Source of the DNA: Metridium senile
Lineage: Eukaryota > Cnidaria > Anthozoa > Actiniaria > Metridiidae
Direction of reading: 5' to 3'
DNA length: 64,000 nucleotides
Assembly: GCA_949775045.1 (NCBI GenBank)
Contig: OX459098.1
Location: 12,772,707-12,836,706, forward strand
Part shown: in pieces, positions 46,253 through 62,148 of the stretch
Numbering within the stretch: the first letter of the stretch is position 1
Layout: every line of letters starts with the position of its first letter
Program-made: the position numbers and the translations under genes
Notes under the pieces: generated by a model
Seen by the model: only the letters and a program-made list of their open reading frames with translations
The model's database searches: none
What the model was told of the DNA's origin: nothing

Positions 46253-46451
46253 ATATACACCTATTTCAATTAACGTTGTCCATCTGGAATGGTTGATCTG
46301 AGACCGATAGGAATTGTGGGAGTTCATTAAATTTCAAATACATTGTTTTAATCACACTTGAATGGTGCTGAATTACAGATAACAATATTTCAGAAGTAAA
46401 CATCAATAATCAACCATTCCAGATGGACAGTATTATTGAAATAGGTGTATA
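46253..46451. repeat. Inverted repeat upstream of the first VMO1-like gene
   Basis: TATACACCTATTTCAATTAA at the left mirrors TTATTGAAATAGGTGTATA at the right, with CCATCTGGAATGGTTGAT inside each arm. Confidence 0.75.
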
Positions 46452-46765
46452 CAGCTAATTGCATAAAGGTTGTAGTTTCAGAGATATATGGCATATATAC
46501 ACATATCTAATGATAATATTATGCACTTTCTGAATAACTGCTCACAACAGCCAAAATTTCCTTTTTGATAAAGTTCTACGATAGTTAGGAAGGAATCAAA
46601 ATATATTCTGGCAAGCATTTTATTCAAAGATCACCCGAATTAAGCAGTGTTTTTTTTTTGTTTTGCATTTAATTATATATATGTGCATGTGTGTAAATGT
46701 ATACTATTACAACCTTGAAAATGACATATATAAACAATTTTTCCCCAGCTCATTTTGAAACCACC

Positions 46766-48698
46766 ATGTTATTCGTACTTGGACTATTGTTGTTTGTGTG
46801 TAACCAAGGATATGCTGGTATGATCAAATACGAGAGATCCGACCAAGTGGCGTCAATCGAACCCCAGGCAAAGACTCACTGGGGGGAGTGGGGTAAGGCA
46901 GAATATTGTTACGATGGTTCATATGCAGCTGGGTTTAAAATGAATGTAGAACTCGATGTAAAAGATGTGACCGGTGTCAATGCTCTTATCCTGTTTTGCA
47001 AGTAAGTCATTTTTACAGTCATCTTCTTAGTGTAATAAATGTAACTGGTTTTATTGTTACTAACTTGCCTATTTACTTATTTACTTACTTACTTGCTTAC
47101 TTACCGCTTAAGCTTACTCTCTTATTTACATATATATATGGTACATGTATTTAAATACATTACCAAACGCGGGGGGCAAGCCGGTCTTTAGATGAACTTT
47201 TGACGCAACTCATGAATAAATCTTGAACGCGGTTCATTTTATAGACACATTATATGCACTAAGTTCTAATTGACCAGGCTAGAATACCATTCAGTCTGTG
47301 CTCACTTCTAATTGGCTCAGCAATAGCTCTGCGGTTGCATCAATCAACCAATCAGTCAATCAATCAGTCAATCAATCAATCAGTCAGTAGTAATACCTTT
47401 AAGTAATACGCTTCTGACCTTAACCAAGGACATGGGTTCGATCACCGCCTGGTGACGCGTTTGTTGGAGTATTTTCCCTTTAATTTACGTAGTTATTGTA
47501 GTTACTTATAACATTGTTGAGTTTTTTGATACCTTTAAATTTAGGAAGAAAACCACATTTGAAAATGACAACAAGATCGTATCTAAATACAAGAATTGGG
47601 GGAAATGGGACAAAGTACCAGTACAATGCCCTAAACCTTATTTCCTTAAGGGAGTGGCCATTAGATCGCAGGCCAGACAGTTGTTCGGTGACGATACCGC
47701 TGGTAAGTTAGTTTGCTTTCACTGCCGGTTCAAATGCCATAGGGGGGAGGCCTCGGGAGCCAAAGTATCGGGTATACCGGTGGTATTTCTTGGGGGTAAA
47801 AAGCAGCGATTCGGTAGTTTTAGTTTGATATGTTTTTGTATGACATTCCTTAAAGGGTAAACACCTTCCGTGACACGCTCTTTTTTAAAGTAATTTTGTT
47901 ATTTTCAATGGGTGTTTTGGCAGTGCATTGCAATGCATTACATCACTAACATCTTTACATAAAACAATAAAAATAAAAAAAATCACTTTTTTATTAAGTG
48001 CCCTGCTAATTGGGGAGAGTCAGACTCACTACTTCTACGTATACGTTACAGTGCGACTACTGAAACCGAGGCCACCCAATCAAATTTCAGAATATATGTA
48101 TATTTTTTCAGATCAAACAGAACATTTATAGAGGGTTATCACAAGTTAAGATGTTTCCTATTCAATCTTGATCTATTCCGTTCATATATAATGAAAATTA
48201 TTATTATTTAAGCAAAAAAAAAAATCAAATATTTATAGAGATTCTATTGTTCATATTCTCGATCGTTATTGGATAACTATGTTTTGGTGGCCCCGGTTTC
48301 AGTAGTCGCACTGTAATTAAATATCTTGGCACACAACTCTGCTCACATAGCCCTTAGTTGCAGCCTACGTCACATCCAGACTTTTTCTCCGGACATTGCG
48401 CAAATTTAACAGTGCAGTTTTCAAATGCGCAGATTTGACGCAGGCCATTAATTGTAATTATGTTAAATAAACTAATTCTTTTTGCCATCACCCAGCCAAC
48501 AATTTCCGTTTCAAGTGCCAAGATAACACCAAACTGACTGGTAAAGGTGGCCCAAAGGGTAAATGGAGCGACGAGGTCACCTGCCCCCCTAACTCAGCCA
48601 TATGTGGTATCAAGACACGAGTAGAGGATTACTCCAAACGGTTATGGGCGGATAATACAGCACTTAACGAGGCTGTGTTTTACTGCTGCAGTATCTAG
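46766..48698 (+). CDS. VMO1-like secreted protein, paralogue 1
   Basis: Exons 46766-47001, 47545-47702 and 48496-48698 join in phase (2, 1) to give 198 residues, close to human VMO1 (202). Residues 1-18 (MLFVLGLLLFVCNQGYAG) are a signal peptide. The mature protein shows the three-fold repeat of the vitelline membrane outer layer protein I family: WGEWGKAEYC..AAGF, WGKWDKVPVQCP..FLKG, GKWSDEVTCPP..ICGI, each followed by a cysteine-ended strand (ALILFC, NNFRFKC, AVFYCC). This is a beta-prism fold of egg-coat and mucosal secreted proteins. The ATG at 46766 is chosen over an upstream in-frame ATG at 46697 because CCCAG|CTCATTTTGAAACCACC just before it is a splice acceptor conserved in all three copies. 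Confidence 0.9.
48049..48313. mobile_element. 265-bp TA-flanked MITE in intron 2, paralogue 1
   Basis: CAGTGCGACTACTGAAACCG at the left and its complement at the right, with TA on each side. Present at the same site in paralogue 2 (54441-54712) and absent from paralogue 3. Confidence 0.85.
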
Positions 48699-49439
48699 AT
48701 AAGTAAGGTATGTAAAAAAACACCGAACTATTACAAAGGCAGGATACTGTTTTCTTGTGACCTTGTGTAGTTTTGGCGAACAAATCGGGTTTTGGGGTTC
48801 CTGTGTTTTAACATGCCCCATGTTTTTTGCGGGTATCCAGATAACACAGGAAGCCCAAATCTCAATTTCCTCAGAACTATACAAGAACGCCTGTTCTGTA
48901 AACTAAACCGCATCTCTGATGAGAGCTGACAAGAGCTGCATGGTATTAACCAATGTATATCACATAAAATGGTAATTTTAAGATAGCACGACAATTATGA
49001 TTGATAAATGAGACAAAAGATTCAACTGCTATCGTCAGTTGTTAGTTTCAGAGTGGAAATAATCATATATTTGTTCTATACCTAACAACATATAATACTG
49101 ACGATGGCAGTTCAACTCTGCTGAAACCGATTTCTTGTTAAATTGTACCTCTTTCCTCACACCTCGATCGCCTCCACCCCCCTAAAAAGGTGTCGTGCTG
49201 TGACATATAATGCAGGGACGGACGGAGGGGTGAACTTGGTGACTTTTCAACCCTCTTTTTTGCAGTTTTAGCAAAGAAAAGCAGGCACATTACGATATAA
49301 ATTTGCGCTTTTGTCAGTCTGCCGTTATCTGCCAAAAGGATATAAAAGTCACCCCTCTTGTCAAATTTCTAGATCCGACACCGTAATGATATCAAGGCAA
49401 CCAAGATCAATACTTAACATGTTTTTTTTCTATTTCCAG

Positions 49440-49580
49440 AATATTTGGTGCAAAGCATTGCTGGGAAGCAATTAAATATTGAGTTAATTTTATAGTTATT
49501 GTAGCCATGGTAGCTGAAAAAGCATAGATTGAACTAAGTAAAACTATCAAATAAATGTACCGTAATCATTATTGTGGCTC
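49440..49580 (+). other. 3'UTR exon and poly(A) signal, paralogue 1
   Basis: A 3'UTR intron runs from 48708 (AAGTAAG|GTATGT, 9 nt after the stop) to the acceptor at 49437-49439. The exon opens AATATTTGGTGCAAAGCATT and carries AATAAA at 49550-49555. The arrangement recurs in the other copies. Confidence 0.75.
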
Positions 49581-49759
49581 AGTGTCTTTTTCAAGTTCTA
49601 TAATACTACTGCACTATTTGACAAAAGACACATTTGCACAACTGCCAATCCTGATTGCTGTCAAAATACTCAAATCCCAAACAAAGCATGAAAACACATT
49701 TGAATTGACGGCTGAATTGAGGTTAGCCCTGTGTAAATGCACCTTTTATTACATGGTTT

Positions 49760-50960
49760 GAGTTACAAGACTGACTTACTAAATACCGAAAGCCTCGCAC
49801 TAACCAACTACTGTGACATCCTTGCTCAGTACAGTTGTACATAACAGATATCAAACTAAAAAATTGCTTTACAATAACATGGAAAAGAAAAGGTCGTATG
49901 CTAACAAGGCCTTGCAATGAAGAACTTGTCAATGATATTTGAATGCATATATCAGAGTGGCATTAGAAAGAGGGAATTGTGTCAATGGTTTTCTTCAGTA
50001 GATGTTTGTAGTTTGTGTTGATATTCATTTAAAAAAAGGAAACGTTTCATCAAGCTGTATTGATTTTATTAAAAACTTTGCTTTCGAGCTACATGCAAGC
50101 CCAGCATCAGGGGAAACAATATGAAGGATTAGCCGTTACAGCCTCCGCCTCTCGATATAAACTCCGCCTCTCGATATATACTTGTACCTGATTGGTCCGA
50201 TTGAGATGAAAAACTGATGTCAAAATAATGTCAAAAATACATCAAAAGTGTGTGTAAGTGACTACGGTACGACGAGTCGCACAGTAATATCTAATTTCAA
50301 TAGTCCTTCATTGAAGGTTTAGTCCGTTACAGCTGCGTTGCGCGTATATAAAGAGCAACGTTTATCAATATTAGGCCGCATTGTAAGACATTCTGCAATC
50401 TTTAATATCTAATTCAAATAGTCTTTCATTTAAGGTTTGGCCGTAGCTGCGTTACGCGTATGTAAAGAGCGACGTTTAGATTCAATATTAGATTCTGCAA
50501 TCTTAAACTGATCTAAATGGTCCTTCCCTTAGTCTGTAAGCCGTGATCAGCCGTCAGCAAGTTTATCAGTTTCCTTTAACTGAAAGGCCATAGTATTGTT
50601 ATCGCTGACAGGTTCACTTTCATTATGAATTTATAACAATGTAAATGAGTTGTAAAAACAGCAAATACAGACTGAAAGTTGTGTGCACAACTGCAACAGC
50701 TGCAAAGCAATGTTTTAAAGGTGTATTCTTAGCTTTTATCTCATTCTTTTGGTTTTCCACAGAACGATTGAAATACGAGGTTTGTGAAATTCTTAGTTGT
50801 AATGGTGATAATGATAAAATGATAGTTTTTGATATCGTTAGAGCAATATTAATAACATGCGTGTTTCCACGTTATATTGAAGTTCACAGCAGAAATGTCT
50901 ATTGCTAAAATTATGATATTATTGATAATTAATATATTGTGTTGCGTCTATATATCCGCT
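49760..50960. other. Spacer between paralogues 1 and 2
   Basis: Shared with 56520-58150. Contains repeats of GCTGCGTTRCGCGTATRTAAAGAG with TAGTCYTTCATTKAAGG (50290-50530; inverted at 57290-57450). The 87-codon frame at 50645-50908 has no recognised motif and is broken in the paralogous spacer near 57950, so it is not called as a gene. Confidence 0.5.
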
Positions 50961-51439
50961 TCCTTTTGAATAACATTACCATAGTAAACGTATAAAGGTT
51001 ATCGATCGTGGGTATTACATTAGTAGAGATTATTCGTTTGTTACACGAATGTCGAAGGTTTGGACCGCGACGTTTCGGCTGCAGCTACTGCTAGTCTTTA
51101 TCAGGCGAAGAGTAGACTGAACTAGACGCTCTATGAGCGCTCACATCGAGCTCAGTACCATCAGCTATTGCCAACTTCCATATTGTGTAGCTGGAAATGG
51201 CATGTTCAAAATAGCTTTACAACTCCAATGTTGTCAGCTAGAAACGGTGCCTTATTCAAAGTGTATTAATTTTGATAAAAACAATTAAAGATACGTAATT
51301 ATTTGATAGTTACTGTTTTCCACGATTGCCGTGTAGGAAACTGATGTTTAGAAGGAAATCTGGTTCTATTTACTAATGAACAATTTTTGTGGTTACCCTA
51401 TCTTTACAAAAATTTGACGAGACGTCACAAATTTACTAA

Positions 51440-51512
51440 GCTAGCACAATCGGTTAACGCGCGCGATAAACTGCTACACTGTACGTAAGGGTTAAGAGTT
51501 CGAATCGGCGCT
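51440..51512 (+). repeat. tRNA-like sequence
   Basis: TAGCACAATCGGTTAACGCG looks like an A-box/D-arm and GAGTTCGAATC like a B box, 47 bases apart. Acceptor pairing is poor; probably a tRNA-derived relic. Confidence 0.35.
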
Positions 51513-51813
51513 ATGATTGGGTGCAGATTGACATTGACGATTGACGGTAGTACTTCCGGGGTTGACCGGAAGTCATTTTGGCGACCAAGAGAAGAACACT
51601 GTGCATTTTCAGACATCGAATGTTTAGTATTGTCAATATATTATCTTTAATATTCGCGTCTATAGCCGTTATACACACGTAGAGGTGATAGGAAATAGAT
51701 CCAAGCTGGAAGAATATATAGAAGTGTTTCTATAGCTACATACATGTTTTAGAAAACCTTGTACATTCCGCTAAATATATACACAAATCTACGGGGCGAT
51801 CTAGTTGGTTCGC

Positions 51814-52118
51814 CCGGGAGGGGTACTCCCTTTGTCCAAGTGATAGGGGTGACCGGCGTACCTTTTAGGGTAAAATTATTTCCTGTGCGTACTCTTAAGG
51901 GTCCTTGTAGAGTTTTTGGCTCAAAAATCAGTAACGTAACATGATTTCGTACCTGTTAGAGTCATTTTTACTCTGTTTTGTTGCTTTTTTGGGCTAGAAA
52001 TCGACAAGGTTTTAATTTTTCACTTACTTTTATCTGTGCGTACCTTTTAGGGGTCGTTTTCAAAATCTCCGCCGATCACCCCTACCACTTGGACAAAGGG
52101 AATACCCCCTCCCTCTCC
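51814..52118. mobile_element. Foldback element, poly-G family, degenerate right end
   Basis: CCCGGGAGGGGTACTCCC then TCCAAGTGATAGGGGTGACC at the left; complement at 52070-52104. It has an internal expansion relative to 44698-44967. Confidence 0.75.
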
Positions 52119-52488
52119 TTGCTTCGTCTCAAGGAGTTATATATATATATACAGCCAATTGCATAAAGGTTGTAGTTTCAGAGATATATGGCATATATAC
52201 ACATATCTAATGATATGCACTTTCTCAATAACTACTCACAACAGCCAAAATTTACTTTTTGATAACTACGAGACTTAGACAGGAATAAAAATATATTTTT
52301 GCAAGCATTCCATGCAAACAACATCCGAATTAAGCAGTGTTTTCTGTTTTGCATCTCATTATATATATGTACATGTATATAAATGTATACTACAACCTTA
52401 ATTATGCAATTGATATGTAATTCTCGAATCCATTATGATGAAAGTGACATATATTAACAATGTTTCCCCAGCTCATTTTGAAACCACC

Positions 52489-55100
<2,612 letters not shown>

Positions 55101-55655
55101 ATAAGTCGGTATGTATAAAAACACAGAACTATTACAAAGGCAGGATTTTGTTAGTCGCATCTAACCTCAAGCGTTCTTGTGTAGTTTTGGCGAACAAATC
55201 GGGTTTTGGGGTTCCTGTGTTTTAACAAGCCCCTGCGGGTATCCAGATAACACAGGAAGCCCAAATCTCAATTTCCTCAGAACTATACAAGAATGCCTGT
55301 TCTGTAAACTAAACTCTGCATCCTTGATGAGAGCTGACAAGAGCTGCGTATCTCATATAATGGTAATTTCAAGATAGCACGACAATTATGATTTATAAAT
55401 GATATTCAACTGCCATAGTCAGTTGTAATTAGTTTCAGAATGGCAATAATGATATTTGTTCACTCTGTACCTAACAACATATAGTACTGACGATGGCAGT
55501 TCAACTCTGCCGAAACCGATTTCTTGTAAAATTGTACCCTCCCCCCTTCCCCCACTCCTTGCCCCAACCCCCTCCCTACAAAAAGGTGTCGTGCTGTGAC
55601 ATATAATGATATCAAGCCAACCAAGATCTATACTAAACATGTTTCTTATTTTCAG

Positions 55656-55800
55656 AATATTTGGTGCAAAGCATTGCTGGGAAGCAATTAAATATTAAGT
55701 TAATTAAATAGTCATTGTAGCCATGGTAGCAAAAAAAGCATAGATTGAACTAAGTAAAACTATCAAATAAATGTACCGTAATCATTATTGTGGCTCAGTG
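55656..55800 (+). other. 3'UTR exon and poly(A) signal, paralogue 2
   Basis: Acceptor TTTTCAG at 55649-55655, same exon start AATATTTGG, AATAAA at 55766-55771. Confidence 0.75.
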
Positions 55801-56134
55801 TCTTTTAGAATAATTCTAATATCAAATAGTTTGATAAGAAAATACTCCAGTTTCAAGTTGTATAATACTACTGTAGCCTCCTCAGCAGGCAACCCACCGG
55901 AATTCGGGCTTCCTTTCTATATTGGGCTTCCTTTGTTAAGAAAAACAGAAGATTAGGACTAGGGGTGATCAACTCGTCTCAAGTCCTTTCTCGGCCGTTC
56001 CACAAACTTTACATACAAACTTTATTTATTGGGACAAACGAATTCAGTAGCATTACAAAATGACTGGTTTCCAATTTGGCCCACACCATAAAAATCGAAA
56101 ATGAAATTACAAGGTTGAAATTACTAGGCTGACA

Positions 56135-56492
56135 GAACACAGCGGTCAAACGACTACGCATGCGCGAAAAAACAAGTATAATGATCCAGCACACAAATCT
56201 GACATTCGCACGAACTCTATAAAAAACGATGTGTACGACTTTCATCGCTTTTTTCTCAAAATATAAAGAAAAATACAAAAGTATAGACTCATGGTAGCTT
56301 TAAAATATAACAAAGGTTATGTACACGAAACTTCAAGCTTATATATTCAGGGAATTTCTTATAAATCGACTTCAAACACTGTAGTCCGAAACTCCTAATG
56401 TTTACAATCATTATGGCAAATTTACCGCTGTGAAAATTTTGCCACGCATGCGTAGTCGTTTGACCGCTGTGTTGACTGACAGTCCCCTCCCC
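56135..56492. mobile_element. TIR element between paralogues 2 and 3
   Basis: ACACAGCGGTCAAACGACTA followed by CGCATGCGC at the left and the complement at 56440-56476. Absent from the corresponding place after paralogue 1. Non-coding. Confidence 0.7.
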
Positions 56493-58289
56493 CTCTCTCC
56501 CCAATCCCCAAGAGCCGCCACGCAGGCTAAAGACTGACTTACTAAGTACCGAAAGCCTCGCACTAACCAACTACTGTGACATCGTTGATCCAGTTGTACA
56601 TAACAGATATCAAGCTAAATAATTCGCTTTGCAACAACATGACAAAGAGAACTAGGTCGTATACTATCAAGGCCTTGCAATGTAGACTGACTCACTGAAA
56701 TTTGAATGCATATATCAGAGTGGCATTAGAAAGAGGGAATTATGTCAATGGTTTTCTTCAGTAGATGTTTGTAGGTTGTGTTGATATTCATTTTAAAAAA
56801 GGAAACGTTTCATCAACCTGTATTGATTTTATTTAAAACAGAGGAGAGGAACGGATCAAGGAGGAGGGAGAAACAGCAAAAATATAAAGGGTGGAGGGAG
56901 AATTTCGATTTGACCTAATTAATAGGACCTTTGCAGGACTTGGTCACTTGCCGAGATACCGCACAGGAGGGTTAAGATGCCTGGCGCGGTAAAAAAATTA
57001 CAACACGAAAAACAAAACACTTCTTCTTGGCATGAGATAATTTATTCTTTAGTTTCAAATTTCAATTCAATCTAATACTAAAAATTATTTCTCTATAAAC
57101 CTGTCGTCCGTGTTACCTCTTTGAAATGTTGTTTTTGACATGAAAAGTTATAGTGTTTAACTTTTTTATGATTTTCTTTTCCTCTTCTTTTGTGAGCATC
57201 AAGCAAGATAGCGAATTTTCAAGGTTAGTAATCGATGTAACTTTTAGTTTTTCCCGTTTCAAGACTTCTTGGTATTTGATATTGCTAAACGTCGCTCTTT
57301 ATATACACGTAACGCAGCTGTAACGGATAAACCTTCAATGAAGGACTATTGAAATTAGATATTAAAGATTGCAGAATGTCGCCCAATGCGGCCTAGTTAT
57401 AATATTGCTAAACGTCGCTCTTTACATACGCATAACGCAGCTGGAGCGGATAAACCTTCATATTGTTTACCCTGATGCTGAGCTACGGCAATATCCCGAA
57501 AGCATAGTTTTAAGAGGGGAGAGGAACAGGGATTAAAGTATCCTTCCTTCCACATTTTATACCATTTTTCTCCCTCCTCCCTAATTTTATTTGTTCTTTA
57601 TAAATATAAGCTATTGAGGCTATTCATTACAGTGCAAATGGTACAAACTTGAACCATTTAATAGTTTGTATTTCAGAGATAAGCTGTTCGCATGAAATTG
57701 GCCCAAATAATATTACAATCAGGCCAATAAGACCTTATAGTCCTTCATTGAAGGGTTGGTGTGTGTATGTAGAAAGCGACGTTTAGCAATATTAGATTCT
57801 GCAATCTTAAATCTATATAGTCCTTCCCTTAGTCCTTGTAAAACGTGATCAGCCGTCATTTATCTGTTTTCTTTAACTGATCATGACAGGTCGTACTATT
57901 GTTATGGCTGACATGTTCACTTTCATTATGAATTCATAACAATGTAAATGAGTTGTAAAAACAGCAAATACAGAAAGTTGTTTGCATAATTTGTAACAGC
58001 TGCAAAGAAAAAGGTTTGTTCCTAGTTTTTAATATTTGTGTTTCAATTCCACGTCATATTGTATCCAATACTTAATTAGCCAGTAGAAATGTCTATTGCT
58101 AAAATTATGATAATATTGATAATTAATATTTTGTGTTGCGTCTATCTGCTTTCTTTTGAATAACATAACTATAGTAAAATTATAAAGATTAGTATCAATC
58201 GTGGGTATTACATTAGTAGACAGTATTCGTTTGTCTCACAAATGTCGAAGGTTTGGACCGCGACCGCTACAGCTGTTAATTAGGGCTCT

Positions 58290-58445
58290 TTAAAACGGTC
58301 CCAACATTGTTTTGGATGGTGTTACGATATGGTTTGTTGAACCAAAAGAAATGTTGGATGATGGTTTCATCCAACATCATCCAACAGGTTGTTCAAACGG
58401 GACCAACATGTTGGACCAGCAAGTTGGCCCCGTTTAATCGGGGCT
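58290..58445. repeat. CCAACATG-rich imperfect inverted repeat
   Basis: Begins with AAAACGGTCCCAACATTG and ends with CCCCGTTTAATCGGGGC, with several TTGGATGATG/CATCCAACA motifs. Probably a MITE. Confidence 0.5.
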
Positions 58446-59251
58446 TAAGTATTTATCAGTTGTCAGGGAAGACTGAATAATATTTGGTCTTTGGAATTCT
58501 TTGATGAACATTTCACGTTGTGATTGGCTTAGCGAAGTGTTTGCGAATAGTCGGCATCGACGTTTCAAAGATTTTGATTCCTAGTGATGTTAGGAAGTTA
58601 GGGGGGGAGGGGGGGGGGGGTTCGATCGTCATCACGTTTCACGAATCATGATTTTGACCTCTTAACATAGATCATGTTAAATGAAGCTCTTGTACGTCAC
58701 ATCCAGAAAGGCAAGATCATGCTATTTCTTACCACTACACCACAAGCGATACGCAACCGGATGATGTAGTATAGAGCAACGTTGGGGGTCCCCAGGGCGA
58801 TTTTAGTCTCTTAGGATTCCATTTACGGTGTTCAAATTTACTTATACATCGAACGCATTTCTACTCATTATCCAGAAAAGAAACTTGCTTACCTTATATA
58901 TTCATGTGTACTGGTGGTAGTCGTCAAAATTGAAGTGATAAGGTCGTGGGGAAAGGGTTGGGTCGACATAGACACAAATCTTGCAAGGAATGGAGCTAAT
59001 TGAATCACGCGTCACGATCAACATATAATTCACGAATCACGGAATAAATTTCGATATTTTCACGAATCACGCACTTATTTTAGCACAAATCATGCGTCAC
59101 GCGCTACCCCTTGGCCATCCTCTACTAGGAAAGAGACTGATCTTAAAGGATTCCTTGATCGTCTATGTATGTATAATTCTCGAATCCAGTATGTAAATAA
59201 TGATCAAAGTGACATATTAACAATTTTTTCCCAGCTCATTTTGAAACCACC

Positions 59252-61333
59252 ATGTTATTCGTACTTGGACTATTGTTGTTTGTGTGTAACCAAGGATATG
59301 CTGGTATGATCAAATACGAGAGATCCGACCAAGTGGCGTCAATCGAACCCCAGGCAAAGACTCACTGGGGGGAGTGGGGTAAGGCAGAATATTGTTACGA
59401 TGGTTCATATGCAGCTGGGTTTAAAATGAATGTAGAACTCGATGTAAAAGATGAGACCGGTGTCAATGCTCTTATCCTGTTTTGCAAGTAAGTCATTTTT
59501 ACAGTCATCTTCGTATTGTAATAAATGTAACTGGTTTTATTGTTGCTAACTTGCCTATTTACTTACTTATTTACTTACTTACTTACTTACTTACTTGCTT
59601 ACTTACCGCTTACTCTCTTATTTATATTCTTGGCTTTCACGTGACATCATCAATTTTTTTTCTGTCAGAAATACTGTTTAGAGCTCCCCTAAACGAACAT
59701 TTGTGCCAAACCTTGTCTTTTCTGTGTTTTGGTTTCGAAATATAAGCGAGGCAATTTGTGTCACGCAACTCTAGTCACGCATCTTAAGTAGTCGAAAATC
59801 AAGCTAGATATATTCATGTCAGTTTAGTATTTATCGATGTTTAATTGAACTCAAAACCTTAAAATTATCATTAGAAAGCTAAATTACTGGCATTTTCGCC
59901 GTAAATTTAAGGAATTTTAGGATTTTGCGAAGCTCGGCTTTTGGCGGCCATTACTGTGCCCCTCAAAGGAGCTCAAAGATGGCGGCGCCACACATTTCAC
60001 TGTAATCGAAGCGCATATTCACTGACTCCGTATTCGGTTACAATTAGTTCATTTACGCTCAAATTTTGACAAATCATAAATAGGTCATCTGGCTTTAAGC
60101 TAATGTGGCCTAGATTGCTATTTGTATCACAGAAAAGAACTGGTTAATGATATAATCAACACAACCGGAAATGCTTTTGCCATACATTTTGTTACTAAAA
60201 ATCTTTAGTAATAAATTGACTATAACTCTGCCAATATTCATACTTCTGACCTCATATTTACTAACACTAGTACTGCTAAATAAAGTTTGTGCTTCATGAA
60301 TTCAGTGATTGTTTACATTTTATGCGACAATTTAAGGACAATATGGTGACGTGATAGGTGAAAGCCAAGAATATGGTACATGTATTTAAATGCATTACTA
60401 AACGCGGGGGGCAAGCCGGTCTTTAGAGGAACTTTTGACGCATCTCATGAATCAATCTTGAACACGGTTCACTTAGGCGCATTATATGCACACTCAGTTC
60501 TAGTTCTGCGGTGTCAGTCAGTCAGTCAGTCTGACGCGTTTGCTGCAGTATTTTGAAATTACGTAGTTATTGTAGTTACTTATATCGTTGTTGAGTTTTT
60601 TCATATCTTTATATTTAGGAAGAAAACCACATTTGAAAATGACAACAAGATCGTATCTAAATACAAGAATTGGGGGAAATGGGACACAGTACCAGTACAA
60701 TGCCCTAAACCTTACTTCCTTAAGGGAGTGGCCATTAGATCGCAGGCCAGACAGTACATGTTCGGCGACGATACCGCTGGTAAGTTGGTTTGCTTTCAGT
60801 GCCGCTTTAAAAGCCATAGCAGGGGGATGCCTCGGGGGCAAAAGTATCGGGTATACATCTTTACATAAAATAAAACAAAATAAATCACTTTTTAACGTCT
60901 GAATGTATTAAGCATGTAGACATAAGTGTCCTACTAATTAGGGGGACTCAGACTCACTACCTCTACTTTTAATATTTGGGCACACAACTCTGCTCATAGA
61001 TACTGCCCTTAGCTGCAGCCTGCGTCACATCCAGACGTTTTCTCCATTAAAAATAACCGAGAAAAAGTACGGATGTGACGCAGGCCATTCATGTATGTTC
61101 AATAAACTAGTTCTTTTTGTTATCACCCAGCCAACAATTTCCGTTTCAAGTGCCAAGATAATACCAAACTGACTGGTAATGGTGGCCCAAAGGGTGAATG
61201 GAGCGACGAGGTGACCTGCCCCACTAACTCAGCCATATGTGGTATCAAGACACGAGTGGAGGATTACTCCAAACGGTTTTGGGCGGATAATACAGCCCTT
61301 AACGAGGCTGTGTTTTACTGCTGCAGTATCTAG
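59252..61333 (+). CDS. VMO1-like secreted protein, paralogue 3
   Basis: Exons 59252-59487, 60619-60779 and 61131-61333 give 199 residues in frame. Exon 1 product differs from paralogue 1 at a single residue (KDETG for KDVTG). Exon 2 has one extra codon (RQYMFG). Acceptor CCCAG|CTCATTTTG precedes the ATG as in the others. Intact; likely functional. Confidence 0.9.
59637..60371. mobile_element. 735-bp TA-flanked MITE in intron 1, paralogue 3
   Basis: TTCTTGGCTTTCACGTGACA at the left and TGACGTGATAGGTGAAAGCC then AAGAA at the right; TA on both sides. Paralogue 1 has the uninterrupted site at about 47135-47150 (TATATGGTACATGTATTTAA). Confidence 0.8.
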
Positions 61334-61633
61334 ATAAGTAAGGTATGTAAAAAAAGACAAAAAAAGTAAGGTATGTATAAAAACACTGAACTATTACAAA
61401 GGCAATATGGTAAATAAGTGGAAATAATGATATTTTCGATCTGTAACTAACAACATATAGTACTGACGATGGCAGTTCAACTCTGCCGAAACCGATTTTT
61501 TGTAAAATTGTACTCTTCCCCACCACCTCGATCGCCTCCACCCCCTCCCCCTACAAAGGTGTCGTGCAGTGACATATCAAGCCAACCAAGATCTATACTA
61601 GTGTAAAACGTAGGTTTGTAGGTTGGAATCTTG

Positions 61634-61925
61634 TTTAAATAATTGAGAGTCATCAACCTTTGTTTTTGGATTATTTACTCCGACGTTTCGGGCTAAGTGC
61701 CCATCTTCATGGATGTTACAGAATGTTTGATATCGTCATTACAACTGCCAAAAATTAATAAAAATATAGGTAGCGCGCGCGTATTTTTATTAATTTTTGG
61801 CAGTTGTAATGACGATATCAAATATTCTGTAACATCCCTGAAGATCGATGGGCGCTTAGCCCGAAACGTCGGAGTAAATAATCCAAAAACAAAGGTTGAT
61901 GACTCTCAATTATTTAAACAAGATC
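61634..61925. mobile_element. Foldback element in the 3'UTR intron, paralogue 3
   Basis: Arms of about 130 bp mirror around a GCGCGCGC centre (61772-61779). Both arms carry CCGACGTTTCGGGCTAAG or its complement next to TGAAGAT, reminiscent of a hammerhead core (CUGAAGA then GAAAC). Not present in the other paralogues. Confidence 0.7.
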
Positions 61926-61959
61926 TATACTTAACATGTTTTTTTTTTCTTATTTTCAG

Positions 61960-62100
61960 AATATTTGGTGCAAAGCATTGCTGGGAAGCAATTAAATATT
62001 GAGTTAATTTTATAGTCATTGTAGCCATGGTAGCAAAAAAAGCATAGATTGAACTAAGTAAAACTATCAAATAAATGTACCGTTATCATTATTGTGGCTC
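61960..62100 (+). other. 3'UTR exon and poly(A) signal, paralogue 3
   Basis: Acceptor TTTTCAG, same exon start, AATAAA at 62070-62075. The splice pattern survived the foldback insertion into the intron. Confidence 0.75.
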
Positions 62101-62148
62101 AGTGTCTTTTAGAATAATTCTAATATCAAATAGTTCAATAAGAAAATA

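Noticed and set aside
47395..47465. tRNA-like GGGTTCGATCACC in VMO1 intron 1 (also near 53465)
   Set aside because: Only a B-box-like half with no A box or acceptor pairing.
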